A stretch of 64,000 bases of DNA from Ifrita kowaldi. Lineage: Eukaryota; Chordata; Aves; Passeriformes; Cinclosomatidae. Shown here piece by piece: positions 22,656 through 34,844 of the stretch. Numbering within the stretch: the stretch's first letter is position 1; every line of letters begins with the position of its first letter. The notes under the pieces are model-generated. The model was not told the origin of the DNA. It saw only the letters and a list, made by a program, of their open reading frames with translations, and searched no databases. The translations under genes and the position numbers were made by a program. The stretch lies in NCBI GenBank assembly GCA_013398055.1, contig VZRS01012069.1:347470-411469 (forward strand), given 5' to 3'.

Positions 22656-25600
22656 TTTATGAGGGCTCCTATTCTCCCAGTCTGAAAGGATAATTCACTC
22701 TGGGATATGGCAGCCATGCCTGGATGCTGGAATGGCACATCACAGCAACCCCAGCCCGCTCTCGGCGTCAGCAGCTCAGCAGGTGCGTCAGCCGCTGCCT
22801 CAGCTCCAGCAGAGAGGTGATCCCTCCCACAGGCACCTCTGTACCTGAACGAACTTTTCAGCACTTTATTGAACCAGGAGCTCAGCTGGCAGCCCTTCCC
22901 CTGCCAAGGTGCAAACACAACTGCCCAAGTTTTTACCATCCGCTGTTCACACCTGCGGCAGCGCTCAGCCGGGAATTGCTGCTGAAGGACACACAGGGAC
23001 TTTGCTCAATGCACAGTTCTGCTCCACGTTTCCAGAGAAAACTGAACTGCTGGGCGAAAACACAGCCTGCACTCCCTGCTCTAGCTAAGAATTCATTTCA
23101 GAGGGAAACAAAGAGAGAGTAGAACACTGAAGCCCAAGCTACAGTCGCATGTAGCAAATCATGTCCTACCCTCTGCACCTCCTGCCCTGCTCATGAGCAT
23201 CTGCACAACAACCTGTGGGTAACACACATGCAGAGAGAAGACATCGGATCACTGGCCACTAGCCAAGAATTTATCCCTACAACAAACGTGTTTAAACTCA
23301 GACCAAGCCGTGTGTAGAATGCTCTGAATGACACAGTTGCTGAATGTTTCTATTAAAATGGTAACTAGAACATCGATCACTAAGCTCACAGTCGCAAAGA
23401 TATTCGTGTTCCTACCACCCACAGTAGTCCCAGACAAACGTCATTCTATCTCTGCCCACTGAAGCCACAGCACTGCAAGAAAGTCACAGCTCCCAGAAAA
23501 TGAGGAAGTTAGTTTATCTGAACTTACACAGCATGAGATGACATCACTAAAATGACAATAAAATTGGGGGAATCAGAAGAAGGCAGAGCTTGTCTCCTGA
23601 CTGAAAAGGCAAAGTGTACAAGAATACTCGCATTCCCCTACTGCACAAACACTGATCTCTGTCTTAGGGTGTCAGTTGTAAAGGAGGTGTGATCTGTTAC
23701 ACAACATGTTTCATTCAGTTAACACCACTTAGTTACATGCTAATAAAGCATGTATTAAAAATATGTCAAACTAATTATTTAATCACAGTTTCTTCCCCCA
23801 TTCTCCTTAGCCTGGACTGGATTTGAGGCATAAAGAGGATTCATTAAATATTTCACTCTTTCAATAGGTTTTTCTGGCATAGTGGGCCACGTTTGTCAAA
23901 CTTGGAGGAGGAAGGAGAAAAGCCACAACACATGTGCATACTCACACACACACATGAACACAGAGCAGGGAATAAGGAGATGATGTAGCCACTGGCAGGA
24001 TGTGTCTGCTCTTGATTTCACAGTGCCATCCAACCCTTCCCTGGGTTACGCTTCCCTGGGTTTTTTTCCATGTTATTTTGTGTCTCAATGCCAGCACCGA
24101 TTGTGGTGATTGATTGACTGAGCTGGTGCTGCAGGATTCAAAACAACAACCCTGGTGGCAGCAGCTCAGGGAAATGCAGAGAACACTGGGTTAATCCAAG
24201 GAGAGAAGAAACAACGCTGGTGATCTGCCAGCTCTGAGCATCCTACAATAAATTAGGAATAGCTATATTCATTGTTTTAAAATGAAAGATGCAAGTAGAG
24301 CCTGGCAGAAGCATTCTAAACACTCTGTGCTGGGCTTTAGCCTGTGGGCACGCAGAGAAAAAGCCCTTTTTCCTTCACATTGAGCTCTTCCTCACACATC
24401 TCATCCCACCAGTCTCAGCACGTGGGCTCACAAAAGCCATTCCCTCCCTGCCCTTGGGCTGCAAGGGCTTTCCACCTGCCTGTCCCTGATGTGACCACTT
24501 ACTGTTATTCACCTACACTGAAATGAAAGAGGTGCTCCTCACACAGCACCTCCTTCCCTCTGGCAGCAGTGTCCCTTTCCCTGGGGTCTCCCCCCTCCTC
24601 GCTGAGGATCAGTGAAACCCTCTCAGACTTTGCTCCTGCACCTCCTACTAGGGTAAGGGAGGTGAAGATTCTTTTCCAGAAGCAATGTTTCTCCTTGGGA
24701 AAAAAACCTCAGAGAATTCAAAGACAATCCTTGAGCTTTTTGCTTTCGTTACTTTTCCCCACCACCCCTTTATCTCCTATGATCTCCTGTCCCTGCTCAC
24801 TCCACTGCTGCTGCCTCTTAGTTAAACATTTTGACAACTGACCCTATTTTCATTTTATCTAACTCCCCTCTCGCTCCCTTCAGCAGAGTCCCACCGACGT
24901 GGTCCCCATTCTGTTTCTCCTCCCACTCAGTTTATAGTAGTAGCTACTTGTCTGTTTTCCTGATAGTAATTCAGCCTTCCCTGGCTGCATTATGAAGATA
25001 AGCTGCTCCTACTGACAAAGGAATCGCTAATGGACGTGCCTGCTTTCCCATCCCGGGGACAGCGGCTGCTGCTGTCAGGAACTCTCTCCCTAGCACAAGT
25101 AGTTTTCCAGCACGTCCTGTAAAACAGACCACATTTATGATTGCTGGCATACTCACAGGGTTACCAGGCAGCTTTTTTCAGGACAGACTTTACAACTTGC
25201 ATATAGATGGACCCAGACATGGCTCCGGATAGAGACAATGGGAGATTTACTATTGCGTGTTTTTGCACCATGATTTGGTGGCTTTGTATGAACAAAATAG
25301 AAACAGAAAATAATTATTTGTTTGCCAACCCACTGAATGTAGGGAAGAAGCACAAAGTTTTATTCATCTGCAAGCTCAGCAGATGTCAGTGCATGAATGG
25401 CCTGATTTCAGTCTCGTTTTTGGACTAATGAAGATTTAATATAGCTAACAGAACCATGAGGTAATTCTGGGTTTGAACAAAAAGTGATTCCATATCATCC
25501 CATAACTTGTCACAATTAAACATTAACTAACCCCATGAATTTTGTTGGTGGTGTTTTGTTAGAACAGCTTCTGAGGGGAGTGATAGTTCAGTCATTATTT

Positions 25601-25891
25601 GAATGTCTGCTATAGTGGAGTCTATCACCACTGAAAGCCCAGAATAATGGCCTGTGTTATTCTTTTGCATCTTTTTCTATACAGCTTTTGAGGGAGCTGT
25701 AATTGAAGAGAAATGAAAGGGCAGCCAACCAAGAGACAATACTGCAAGGATCAGTACTGGAATGTGAGACAACATACTTTAAAAGCTGAAACTTTAAAAC
25801 TCCTGCAACGTGTGTACTTTTGAAAAGGGTAACATCAATAGCAAAAAAAGAAACCCTAGCTATTTTCTCCCGATTAAGAAATAATCAAACT
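22656..25891. other. Gene-free interval
   Basis: I recognise no gene or transposon here. A short CA-rich stretch lies near 23940-23955. Confidence 0.55.
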
Positions 25892-25953
25892 CTTTTTTTT
25901 TTGTTTTTGTTTTGGTTTGGTTTGGTTTTTTTTGTTTTTTTTTTTTTTTGTTT
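25892..25953. repeat. T-rich tract with (GGTTT)n core
   Basis: Runs of T are interrupted by single G or GG, with three GGTTT units near 25914-25925. It is low-complexity and has no coding meaning. Confidence 0.9.
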
Positions 25954-27231
25954 ATAATCTGGTGGCCTCCTATGAGGGCATGAAAAAAAAGGATTAATGC
26001 CTTTACTGGGTACCTATTTTTTACTGCTGTTCTCTTTAGAAAATGTGATTAACTAAAAAGGTGAAAAAGAGACCCATGGAATAGAGGTATGAGAATACCA
26101 AGGCAGGATGTTAAGAAGCAGGGACCCTACAGCAATTTACAAAAAGCTTGCAAGATATGAACTGCTTCTTAGCATCAAGTCCTGTGTCAGCTGGGTCTCC
26201 AGTGATGTCAGTGTTGTACCCCCTGCTGAAAGCAATCCTGGCACTTAGAGCTGAAACACCACAGACAGCATTTTCCATACTTAAGTTTCAAACTCCAGTA
26301 CCTAGAGGATTGCAAGAGGATCACCATTGTGCACTGACTGATGCACCAAGCTTAAATTTGCCTCCTGTTTCTACAAATACGAGAAGTAGAAGCTCTCTAA
26401 GGACCTGGTATAAAGCTACTGAAGCCATTTTAAAGCCACTAAAGTCAGTGAAAATCTTTCCATCTGTCTCTTGCACTCTTGGATTCTCCAAATACTTATA
26501 TGTGTACTTAATGTTCACATGAACAATCCCACTGGAGAAACTGTTTGTCTTAAGCTCAGAAAATGGCCAAGTTTAAGATTACTTTAGCTAAATGTGGTCA
26601 GGTTAAGCCCAGACATAAGCCTTTCCCCATCTAAGACAATTCAGCAATACTCTCAATTTCTGAAATTATCTGTGCATCTGAAGATATTTGGGATATGCTT
26701 GTGATCAAGACTTAAAATGACACAGTAAAGGACTGAGTTTGTTCAAAATAAGCTGGATCCCAAACATAGGAGTCCCTGGATCATAAACGTAAGAATACTG
26801 AGGCTATTTCAGGCTGCAATGAGCAATGTTTCCTCCAGTGTACACCCCAAAAAGATTAAGTTTATGTTGCTTTTAATGATGGAGAGTTTAACAAAGCATA
26901 ATTTGGAACCAGTTTTCAGTACTCCTGCCAAACTCTGAGTAAAACATCATTTACCTCCTAAGTGAACGTTTTTTCTGGCAGTTTTGTATGAATTAAACAT
27001 TTTGGTCATTTAAAGGAAAAATGTTTAAAATCTGGAGTGTTCTTAAAATAGCAGATCAGTATACTTGAAATATCTTTTCTGATTTTAGGGAACTCCCCCA
27101 TGCATGTAACGTGCTATGAAAACCAGAGCTATTTCGCACTAATTTCAGAGTAAGCTTATGAAAATAGTATAATGAGGCAAAGCGCTCAGCAATGCCAGAG
27201 CATGGGGACCACAATGCTGTAATAGATGATA
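25954..27231. other. Gene-free interval
   Basis: No feature is recognised. An open frame of 124 codons at 26148-26522 has no known domain. Confidence 0.5.
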
Positions 27232-27357
27232 TCAGGATGATGGCAAAATAATGTCACTGCAGTCACTGGAGACTACATTACTATGTCAAGATGATGGCAA
27301 AATGATTTTGACGCAAGTCTATTGAAACTCTGCTAAAATATCCAGATGATTGCAACA
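27232..27357. repeat. Old 54-55 bp imperfect tandem repeat
   Basis: The strings tcaggatgatggcaaaa (27232), tcaagatgatggcaaaa (27286) and tccagatgattgcaaca (27341) recur at spacings of 54 and 55 bases. The sequence between them aligns loosely, for example gcagtcactggagactac against gcaagtctattgaaactc. This is an eroded tandem repeat of a little over two copies. A weaker partial copy may lie to its left. Confidence 0.6.
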
Positions 27358-27975
27358 TATCAGGCAAATGCCCCAGAGGAAGTGACTGATAAATTTGTGT
27401 TAAAATATTTCAAATGCACCACTCTAACCTATGTTACATGGGCAAGATCCTGGTCTGCTAATGCTTTAGGCTGACCAACACTTGCCAAGGCTCTCAAAAG
27501 GAAGCTTTGCCTTTTGGTGCAAAGTTCTGATGATCCCAGGCATTCCAGGACACAGAGTTGATTTGGTCTTCTGTGCATGCACAGCTATAGTTTGAGATTG
27601 CCATAGCTGACAAAACAAGACCACTTCAAATGTGGCTTCATCTGAGGTGAGTTTATGCTGTGGAGAGGCAAACTGTGCCCTGGTGCTCCAGATGTGGAAA
27701 TATCAGGTGATAAGTGAGAATCACAGCCAAAACAAGGAGTAAGCTTTCCATCGTGGAGAATGGCACGCATGTCACAGGTAGCAGACAGCTAAGGAGGCTT
27801 TAGCATCTTCTCCCCATATAAAGTAACAAGTCAATCAGCAAGGGATGCTGTCCTAGATGAACTCACCATTTACCCAAGGGGGCTAATTTTTTTGCAGCAG
27901 TGAGAGATTGTTCCTGAGAGTCACAGCAGAGCTCATGGACATTGACAGAAGTCAGCTGTGGAGAGCCTGCCAGAG

Positions 27976-28016
27976 GCTGAGCAGATTACACTGGAGTTTA
28001 GCTGAGCAGATTACAC
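27976..28016. repeat. Direct repeat of 16 bp
   Basis: gctgagcagattacac occurs at 27976-27991 and again at 28001-28016, separated by nine bases. It is probably a local duplication with a 25-bp period. Confidence 0.8.
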
Positions 28017-31000
28017 CGAAGAACTGTATCAATAACAAGCAATAATGTCTTTTCCTTTTATGCAAGAAAGACTTGTGGAACATCAGCCAGCACTGCTCCC
28101 TGCTCTGCCAGGGCTGACAGTCCCTGAGTTTTAAGAGCAGCATGCTCAGCAGGAATGGTACGTACTGACTGCAGGACTGAGCCCTCAGAAGATTGTTACA
28201 GCAATTAGTGCAGAAGCAGCAACATTCCTGCTATCAGAACTAACGAGAAGCTGCAAGAGCTATTTCAACAGAAATAGTCAAGGCTGCTCTAATTATATGT
28301 TCTTTGCATAGGCTGGCGAGTACGATGATTTTAGAAACTGGGTTATTCAAGCTTCTGAGGTTACAAATGCTGCTGTGCCAGCTCCACCCACTAAGTAAAA
28401 GGTTGCACGCTGCAGTCAGCTCTGGCTCCTTTAGTGCAGCCACAACCACGGGCAGTTTAGAAGGGAAAATAAGGCTGTTCAAAGGACAGCCAGGCGTATT
28501 TAGGAGGTGGCCTTGCTGGACTTTCGGTTCTGCTACAGGTATATTTCAACAGTGGTGAAAAGTGGTTTTTGCCATTTTCTAGTGAAAGAAGCCTTTACTG
28601 CTTGTTTTCTAATCTTGCTGCTCTGACCCACTTGTTCCTCACCTCCAGCTGACAATGCTGGGCTGGCCATCGCATTCAGCTGTGCCCTGGATCTTGGGCT
28701 CATCATGTCTATTGTGAACAGATGGAGCTTGGGGTTCCTGCAAATCCCATCTGCTCCTGCAGCAGCCAATATTAGTAGTGCTTTAAGAAGAACCCTAGGT
28801 CCCACCAGAAATCATCTTTCTTCCTTTGCATTGTCACTTACTGGGGCAGATGGACCAGTGAACAATGGCAAGAGGTGTCAGCAGCACCCCCAGAACTGGG
28901 CACACCTCGTCTTTCCAAAGGAATATGAGCAAGGTCCTTGCTCTGCAAATGTGGACTTGTGGCCACCTCTGCCAGAAAGCTGCCTCACCACAGCGCAAAT
29001 CCAGCTGGAGGAGCCTGTACCTTATGGGTTAAGTGTGCAAAGGAGGCTGATGAAAATGCAGGGTTTTGCACAACAGTTCACAGCCTTAGTTGACCCCTCC
29101 ATAATTTTTCGGCTCAGATTTAAAGACCTAATCCTAATTTACAGAACTTTTATTGTTCCAGGGCTAAGTCACATGAAGACCTACATTCAGGCACACCTCT
29201 CCACGCAGCTACAATCACAAGAGAAACCACATTCAGGAATTCTGTCACTCCTGAAACTCCAAGAAAGGGGAGCACGAAGTACCCTGTAGGAGACGAGACT
29301 CAACTGGAACCTGGCCTGCTTCAGCTCAGCATTTCTGCTCAGAAGAGAGGCGAGAGATGAAGGGGGAGAAGGGGAGCACAGCGAGCAGGAGCTCCTTTGC
29401 ATGCAGCTCTTCAGCTGAGAGGTTTGCCCATGCTTATGCCACGGGCTCAGGCTCAGCTGGAAGATACAGGAGCACATTCCCATTTCAGATTCCCACCTCA
29501 GCTGTCTTGCTAGCCCCTGCCAAGGGAGACCCAGCCACCCACCACCATCCCTCCCAATTTCCTGGGAAGGAGCCTGGCTGCCTGGGCACCAGGGAACTGA
29601 TTTGCACACCTGGGGATCTTTGATCCACTGGAAACTCTCCTAAACCATTCAGTCTACATGCAGCCGCCACACAGGTGAATTACAAATCCCAAGTTAGAAT
29701 GCCTGATCCAGTATAAGTGGCACAAAGAAACAGATTTTGCTTTATGTGACCAGAAGAAAACCCTCCCTCACTACAGGGATAAAGCCAAGTGGAAGTGATT
29801 TCTGTGTCTTTCCAATCTCATTAGGGATTTTAACTGGGAACAAAAGGGTATTTGGGATGCTTTGCTCCAGTGATCTTCCATTTCATGTAAACTCCATTCT
29901 AGTAGTGGAGAATGGAGTGATCTCGTGATCATTTCTAAGTCATCCAGGGTCTGTCAGTATATATTGATCAGCACATAGGAAGCTATAGTTGCATCTTTGA
30001 CATCTTCCCCATTCTCTAGTGCCGAGCACAATCGTGCTTTTACATAGAATCTGGTAGAAATGCAGACTATTTTGTTTCCTATCAAGACAAAACTCTGCTT
30101 CCAGTAGCACTAGCTGAATACAGAACAATGCCATTAAATTCATGTTGATGGCTATTAAATTATTTGGCCCTCAAACACGCTAGTCAGTGGTTGAAATACA
30201 GGCATCTCTCCTGGAGTCACTGTGACACTCAGTAGCAGCAAGCAACCGGATTGTGAACACTGTTCTTTTAGCATGAAACTAGCTGTTGTAGCTCAATTAT
30301 TTCCTTTATTTTTCTACTGTCACTAATATAAATCAATACTTTTCCATCTGCTGCCATTTCTAGACTTGAACCATGTATCGCCTTCCTAACCATTATGCAA
30401 CCTCTTGACAGAAACCCATTATAAACCTTTCAATTTATTCTGCAGCACAGCTCTGCTAGTGATATTTACATCTATAACATACACATCTCAAACTCTTTTC
30501 TTTCTTGAAGCCTCTTTTATTGCACCACACTTGCACACTGTAGCCACTTCAGCCTCTAGCCAAGGCAAACACAGACAAAAGTATACTTCTTAAACGTATT
30601 TCCGTTTTAACTGCAGACTTCAGTATTTCCAGTGAAAGGATCATAAAGAGCTGTCAACAGAAAAGGGAGTTGATTTCAATTTTTAGTGCCTTCATGGTAC
30701 AGGAAACTGGTTAAAGATCACAGCACTGTGGTGGATGTTGAGCAGTTCCACTCAGTGTATAAAGCGGCCCCTTAGATGTGCAAGACACAGGCACCCACCC
30801 CAGCTGCTGATCCCCTACTGGTGCAAATCAGACACTCTTTTCCTACAAACACAGCCATACATTAGTTTCACAGCACAGAAGCAGCAGCCTGACAGGACCT
30901 CTGTCTTTGGTGGCGGGACCCGACAGGTTTCACTGCTGATCTAACAGGACCATACTTGTTCAAAGTCACACCTGTCTTCCTGCCAGTCCTACTCACGGTT

Positions 31001-31078
31001 TCTGCTGGTCTTGAAGTAAGGCAGGTGGTAACTACAGAAGCAAGACTCTGCCAAAGTAGAGCATGAAGTAATTTCCCT
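28017..31078. other. Gene-free interval
   Basis: No gene is recognised. A 194-codon open frame at 28705-29289 on the plus strand is the longest in non-GC-rich DNA here, but it shows no family, no signal sequence and no repeat structure. Old transposon fragments too decayed to name are possible. Confidence 0.5.
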
Positions 31079-31107
31079 ATATATATATATATATATTTTT
31101 TTTTTTT
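31079..31107. repeat. (TA)n followed by poly(T)
   Basis: Nine TA units run directly into a tract of about a dozen T. It is a simple microsatellite. Confidence 0.95.
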
Positions 31108-33792
31108 CCCAGGCTAATTCCAATCTTGTCTTGAAATTCCACTTTGCATAGCCCACAGCCCAGTCTTCAACAGCAACACACATGTATGAGAACACTCCTT
31201 GCTGGACCAGTCACTGGCTAGTTGGGTGTAACATTAGATCCACAATCAATCCACAGCAATTTTGGAAGTGTTTTTAACACGGTTACCTGGGAAGGAGATT
31301 AAAATGATGAAAAACAAGTGGAACCCCCCCCCCACAGCCTTGGTGAAACCCCCAAAATGGGCTGTACATCTGCAGTAGGCATGGCTCCAAGAGAACAGGG
31401 ATTGTCAGCCACAGCCATTACCTTGCAGGAAGATGGGAGCTGCCATCCTGGGTCACACCTGCTGTCCCTGTAGTCTGGTATCATGGAACAGAGGAACTGT
31501 GCCTGTAATGGTTGATTATGGAAAAGCCTGCCCTAGGGGAAAATATTTCCTTAAGTCTCATCAGTCAGTACTTACATATGCTGTGAATCATAAGCATTTA
31601 AATCTCTTAAGATTTTTATCCTAGTTAACATCAGTGTAGATAAGCTCATGACCTGTTTCTGAACATTTAATTGTCCTTTCTTGAATACTAGTAAGGCCTC
31701 AATATTTTATTTCTCACACAGGAGACAAAAAACCAATACTTTGTTTGTGAGTATGAAGTCTGAGTAACTTTACTCACTGGTGATGTCTTGTGCAAGCAAG
31801 ACCCAGCACTGCAGGCAGATGGAGGAGAAGCTCCCAGGCCTCTGAATAGGAACAGCATGCCAGAAAACTAAGAAAAAAAAAATCCATATCTTGAAAGAAA
31901 ATTATCTTTCCATGTCTTGCATGGCTTTTGGCTTTGTTACTATGAAAGATGTCTTGAGAATTCCCTGATGCACCTTTTGTCTTAGATTCATTGTTTTACA
32001 TATCACTGTTCTGTCAGACCTAATTTGCCCATTTCCTAAAGTGTTCTAAAAATCGGTTTTCCTCAGATATTTCCATGTGTTCTTAATGAGAGGAAGCTTC
32101 ATTTTCAAACAAAGTACAGCCCCTCTCACTGTACCCACTGCTGCTCAGTGGTTCAGCCACAGCTACACCCTTAGCTAACTTGTCAGTGTTAGTCAGGACC
32201 TAGCCAAGAACAGCCTCCCCTCCTGTGTGCTCTGCAGCATTGTTCCACTTGTGATCACTGAAGGGCTTAAGAACTTGCTCTGGCACATTTGACCAGTTTA
32301 TAAGAGGGAAGCTGGACTCACCACTTATTACTGTGTTACTTAGGGGTTTTTTTTTTTGCCTCTTTGATCTCCCTCAATGTTTTAGTCACAACATTTTCTT
32401 AGGCCGAAGAAATAAATATGACTTTATTTATGTAACAGTATTCTCATTGACTTGGGATTTTTCTCTCTCGTGTTTATAGCATAGTGGAGTTCACACAAAA
32501 ATGTAACCTGTACACAAACCCCTGGCTACGGCACCAGTTGCTGTGCTGATGAGCTGGTCTGCTCTTCATATGCACTTTATACCTTGGCACCACGGCTTGG
32601 CACTGGGTCATATTTCAGTGCTGTGTCCAGAAAGGAAATAGGACTGTACATAAAAAGATACCAGAGCTACCCAAAGAGTATTGGGGGTATCTGGTTGCAA
32701 GCAGGAACATGACTAAAAAATGAAATAATAATTTTGGTGTAGATGTGACTGTGCTGATAATCACACAGAACTACTGAGAGCATCCTGTGTCTACCAAAAA
32801 GGTGAAATCCTGGTTCTACTGAAGTAAAACTCCAGAAGTTTCCAAACACCAGAGTAAAATCAGCCACAGCTGACTGCTCATGCACTTAATAGGTAGTGTG
32901 CCTTCTCTCCTGAAAAACCTGCCTCTCAAGTATTTATAAAACATTACATGGTGTCAGAAGTTATCTTGAGCCAAAGATGGAGCAATTACTTCCCTCAAGT
33001 CTGCTGGATTTATGAGGGAAGTGTGCAGAAACACGGTGTCAGCTTAGCAACATTTTGAAATATTCTTCTCTGCCACAGGGGCTGCTGGGGAATCAGCTGA
33101 AGGGCAAGTGGTGACCCTGCTTGGGGTATGGGGTGGTCAGCAGCCCCCTAAGTACACGGTGTATTGGGACGAGAGAAAAAGAATTTAACATAGTGTTAGG
33201 TGCTAAATAAAAACCTTACAGTAATTGGGAAGAGCAGTCAGATAAACTTGCATTGAAGTCCCAAAGCAGAAGGATCAGCTTCAGAATCAGCGGGATGTTC
33301 TGGGGTGTGCCACCCATACATAAGCATCACGGAAGTACACACAGGGAAAGCAACCACATACACATTAATTTCAAAAATTTCAACCCTTCTACTGCCAAAA
33401 TACAGTGCTAGAATGGCAAACATATAAGATGAGGTTTTCAGTCACAATCTGGATTCTTTGTGCCTTTACTCTAGGAAACAGGGGCTGCGGCAGCTGGTGT
33501 AACCCAATAGGCAGCAGGTTTACCTAGCTCTGCTTTGGATAGAGCTGACACGTTTGGCTCTGCCTCCTTCCTTAAATTTTACTCGTCATATTTCCCCAGC
33601 CAAACGCGCCCCACTCGCTCCTGTTGACAGTGACCCCGCAGATACTCCCAGCTTGGCTGGAGCCGCGATGAACTTTCTGCTTCTCCTCATTGGGTGTGCC
33701 CTGTCCTGCTGGGGATAAAACGGCGCATTCAGCTGGTGCTCACCACAAGGAATAAATAAAGCCAGGAAGGAACCGGAGGCTGGCGGGAGAGC
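31108..33792. other. Gene-free interval
   Basis: I see no gene, RNA gene or named transposon here. A C9 run lies near 31325, and GC content rises towards the right end. Confidence 0.55.
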
Positions 33793-34320
33793 CGTCGGTA
33801 GCGGTGACGTGCGCGGTGTTTGGCCCCGCTCGGGGCTGGCCCCGCTCCCCGCGCGTTGTTGGCGCATCAGCCCCGGGCGGCTCCTGCGCGGCTGCACAAG
33901 CGGGGCAGCGCTCCGCCTCTGCCCGGGCACACGGCAGCCCCTCGCCACCTCTGCCCGGGCACACGGCCGTGGCCCCTCGCCACCTCTGCCTGGGCACACA
34001 GCAGCCCCTCGCCACCTCTGCCGGGGCACACGGCAGCCCCTCGCCGCCTCTGCCTGGGCACACGGCGGCAGCCCCTCGCCACCTCTGCCGGAGGCACACG
34101 GCCGTGGCCCCTCGCCACCTCTGCCGGAGGCACACGGCCGTGGCCCCTCGCCGCCTCTGCCGGAGGCACACGGCCGTGGCCCCTCGCCGCCTCTGCCCGG
34201 GCACACGGCGGCCCCTCGCCACCTCTGCCTGAGGCACACGGCCGTGGCCCCTCGCCACCCCTGCCCGGGCACACAGCCGTGGCCCCGCCGGCCGGACGCG
34301 GTAACTGCTGGTGGAGCCCC
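33793..34320. promoter_or_regulatory. Second CpG-rich island
   Basis: A compact block rich in CpG begins with gagccgtcggtagcggtgac and includes gtgacgtgcgc, a CRE-like motif, before passing into the minisatellite. The CpG density comes partly from the tandem repeat itself, so a promoter role is uncertain. No exon with a supported donor is visible beside it. Confidence 0.5.
33917..34284. repeat. GC-rich minisatellite, 32-36 bp unit, 10 full copies plus one partial
   Basis: Tandem units begin ctctgcc, contain gcacac.gc and end cccctcgccac or cccctcgccgc. I count ten full units of 32, 35, 32, 32, 35, 36, 36, 36, 32 and 36 bp and a partial eleventh. Longer units carry cggccgtgg, including the palindrome CACGGCCGTG, and shorter units carry cggcag. 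Units seven and eight are identical, so amplification is partly recent. Because lengths are not all multiples of three, no single frame is repeated. The long open frames across it on both strands arise because the unit has almost no stop triplets. Confidence 0.95.
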
Positions 34321-34442
34321 GTGGGAGGAGGGCCCCCAGCACCGCCCTGCCTGGGAAGCAGCTGTGCCACTGTGGTGCCACATCGCTGCTGTGCCACCAG
34401 CTAATCCAAATCTGTGGAACCACAGCAGGAGAGCCCAGAGGA

Positions 34443-34844
34443 TTTTTTTTTTTTTCTTTTTTTTTTTTTAAGAGGNNNNNNNNNNNNNNNNNNNNNNNNN
34501 NNNNNNNNNNNNNNNNNNNNNNNNNNNNNNNNNNNNNNNNNNNNNNNNNNNNNNNNNNNNNNNNNNNNNNNNNNNNNNNNNNNNNNNNNNNNNNNNNNNN
34601 NNNNNNNNNNNNNNNNNNNNNNNNNNNNNNNNNNNNNNNNNNNNNNNNNNNNNNNNNNNNNNNNNNNNNNNNNNNNNNNNNNNNNNNNNNNNNNNNNNNN
34701 NNNNNNNNNNNNNNNNNNNNNNNNNNNNNNNNNNNNNNNNNNNNNNNNNNNNNNNNNNNNNNNNNNNNNNNNNNNNNNNNNNNNNNNNNNNNNNNNNNNN
34801 NNNNNNNNNNNNNNNNNNTTTTTTCTTTTTTTTTTTTTAAGAGG
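34443..34844. other. 343-base assembly gap with duplicated edges
   Basis: Undetermined bases run from 34476 to 34818. The 26 bases before the gap (T6, C, T13, AAGAGG, ending at 34475) are repeated exactly after it (34819-34844). The identical overlap implies that the two contig ends overlap and that the true gap is small or absent, with the T-rich tract preventing a join. Confidence 0.9.

Noticed and set aside
28705..29289. 194-codon open frame on the plus strand
   Set aside because: No recognisable domain, no signal peptide, no splice or CpG context. A frame of this size can occur by chance in 64 kb read in six frames.
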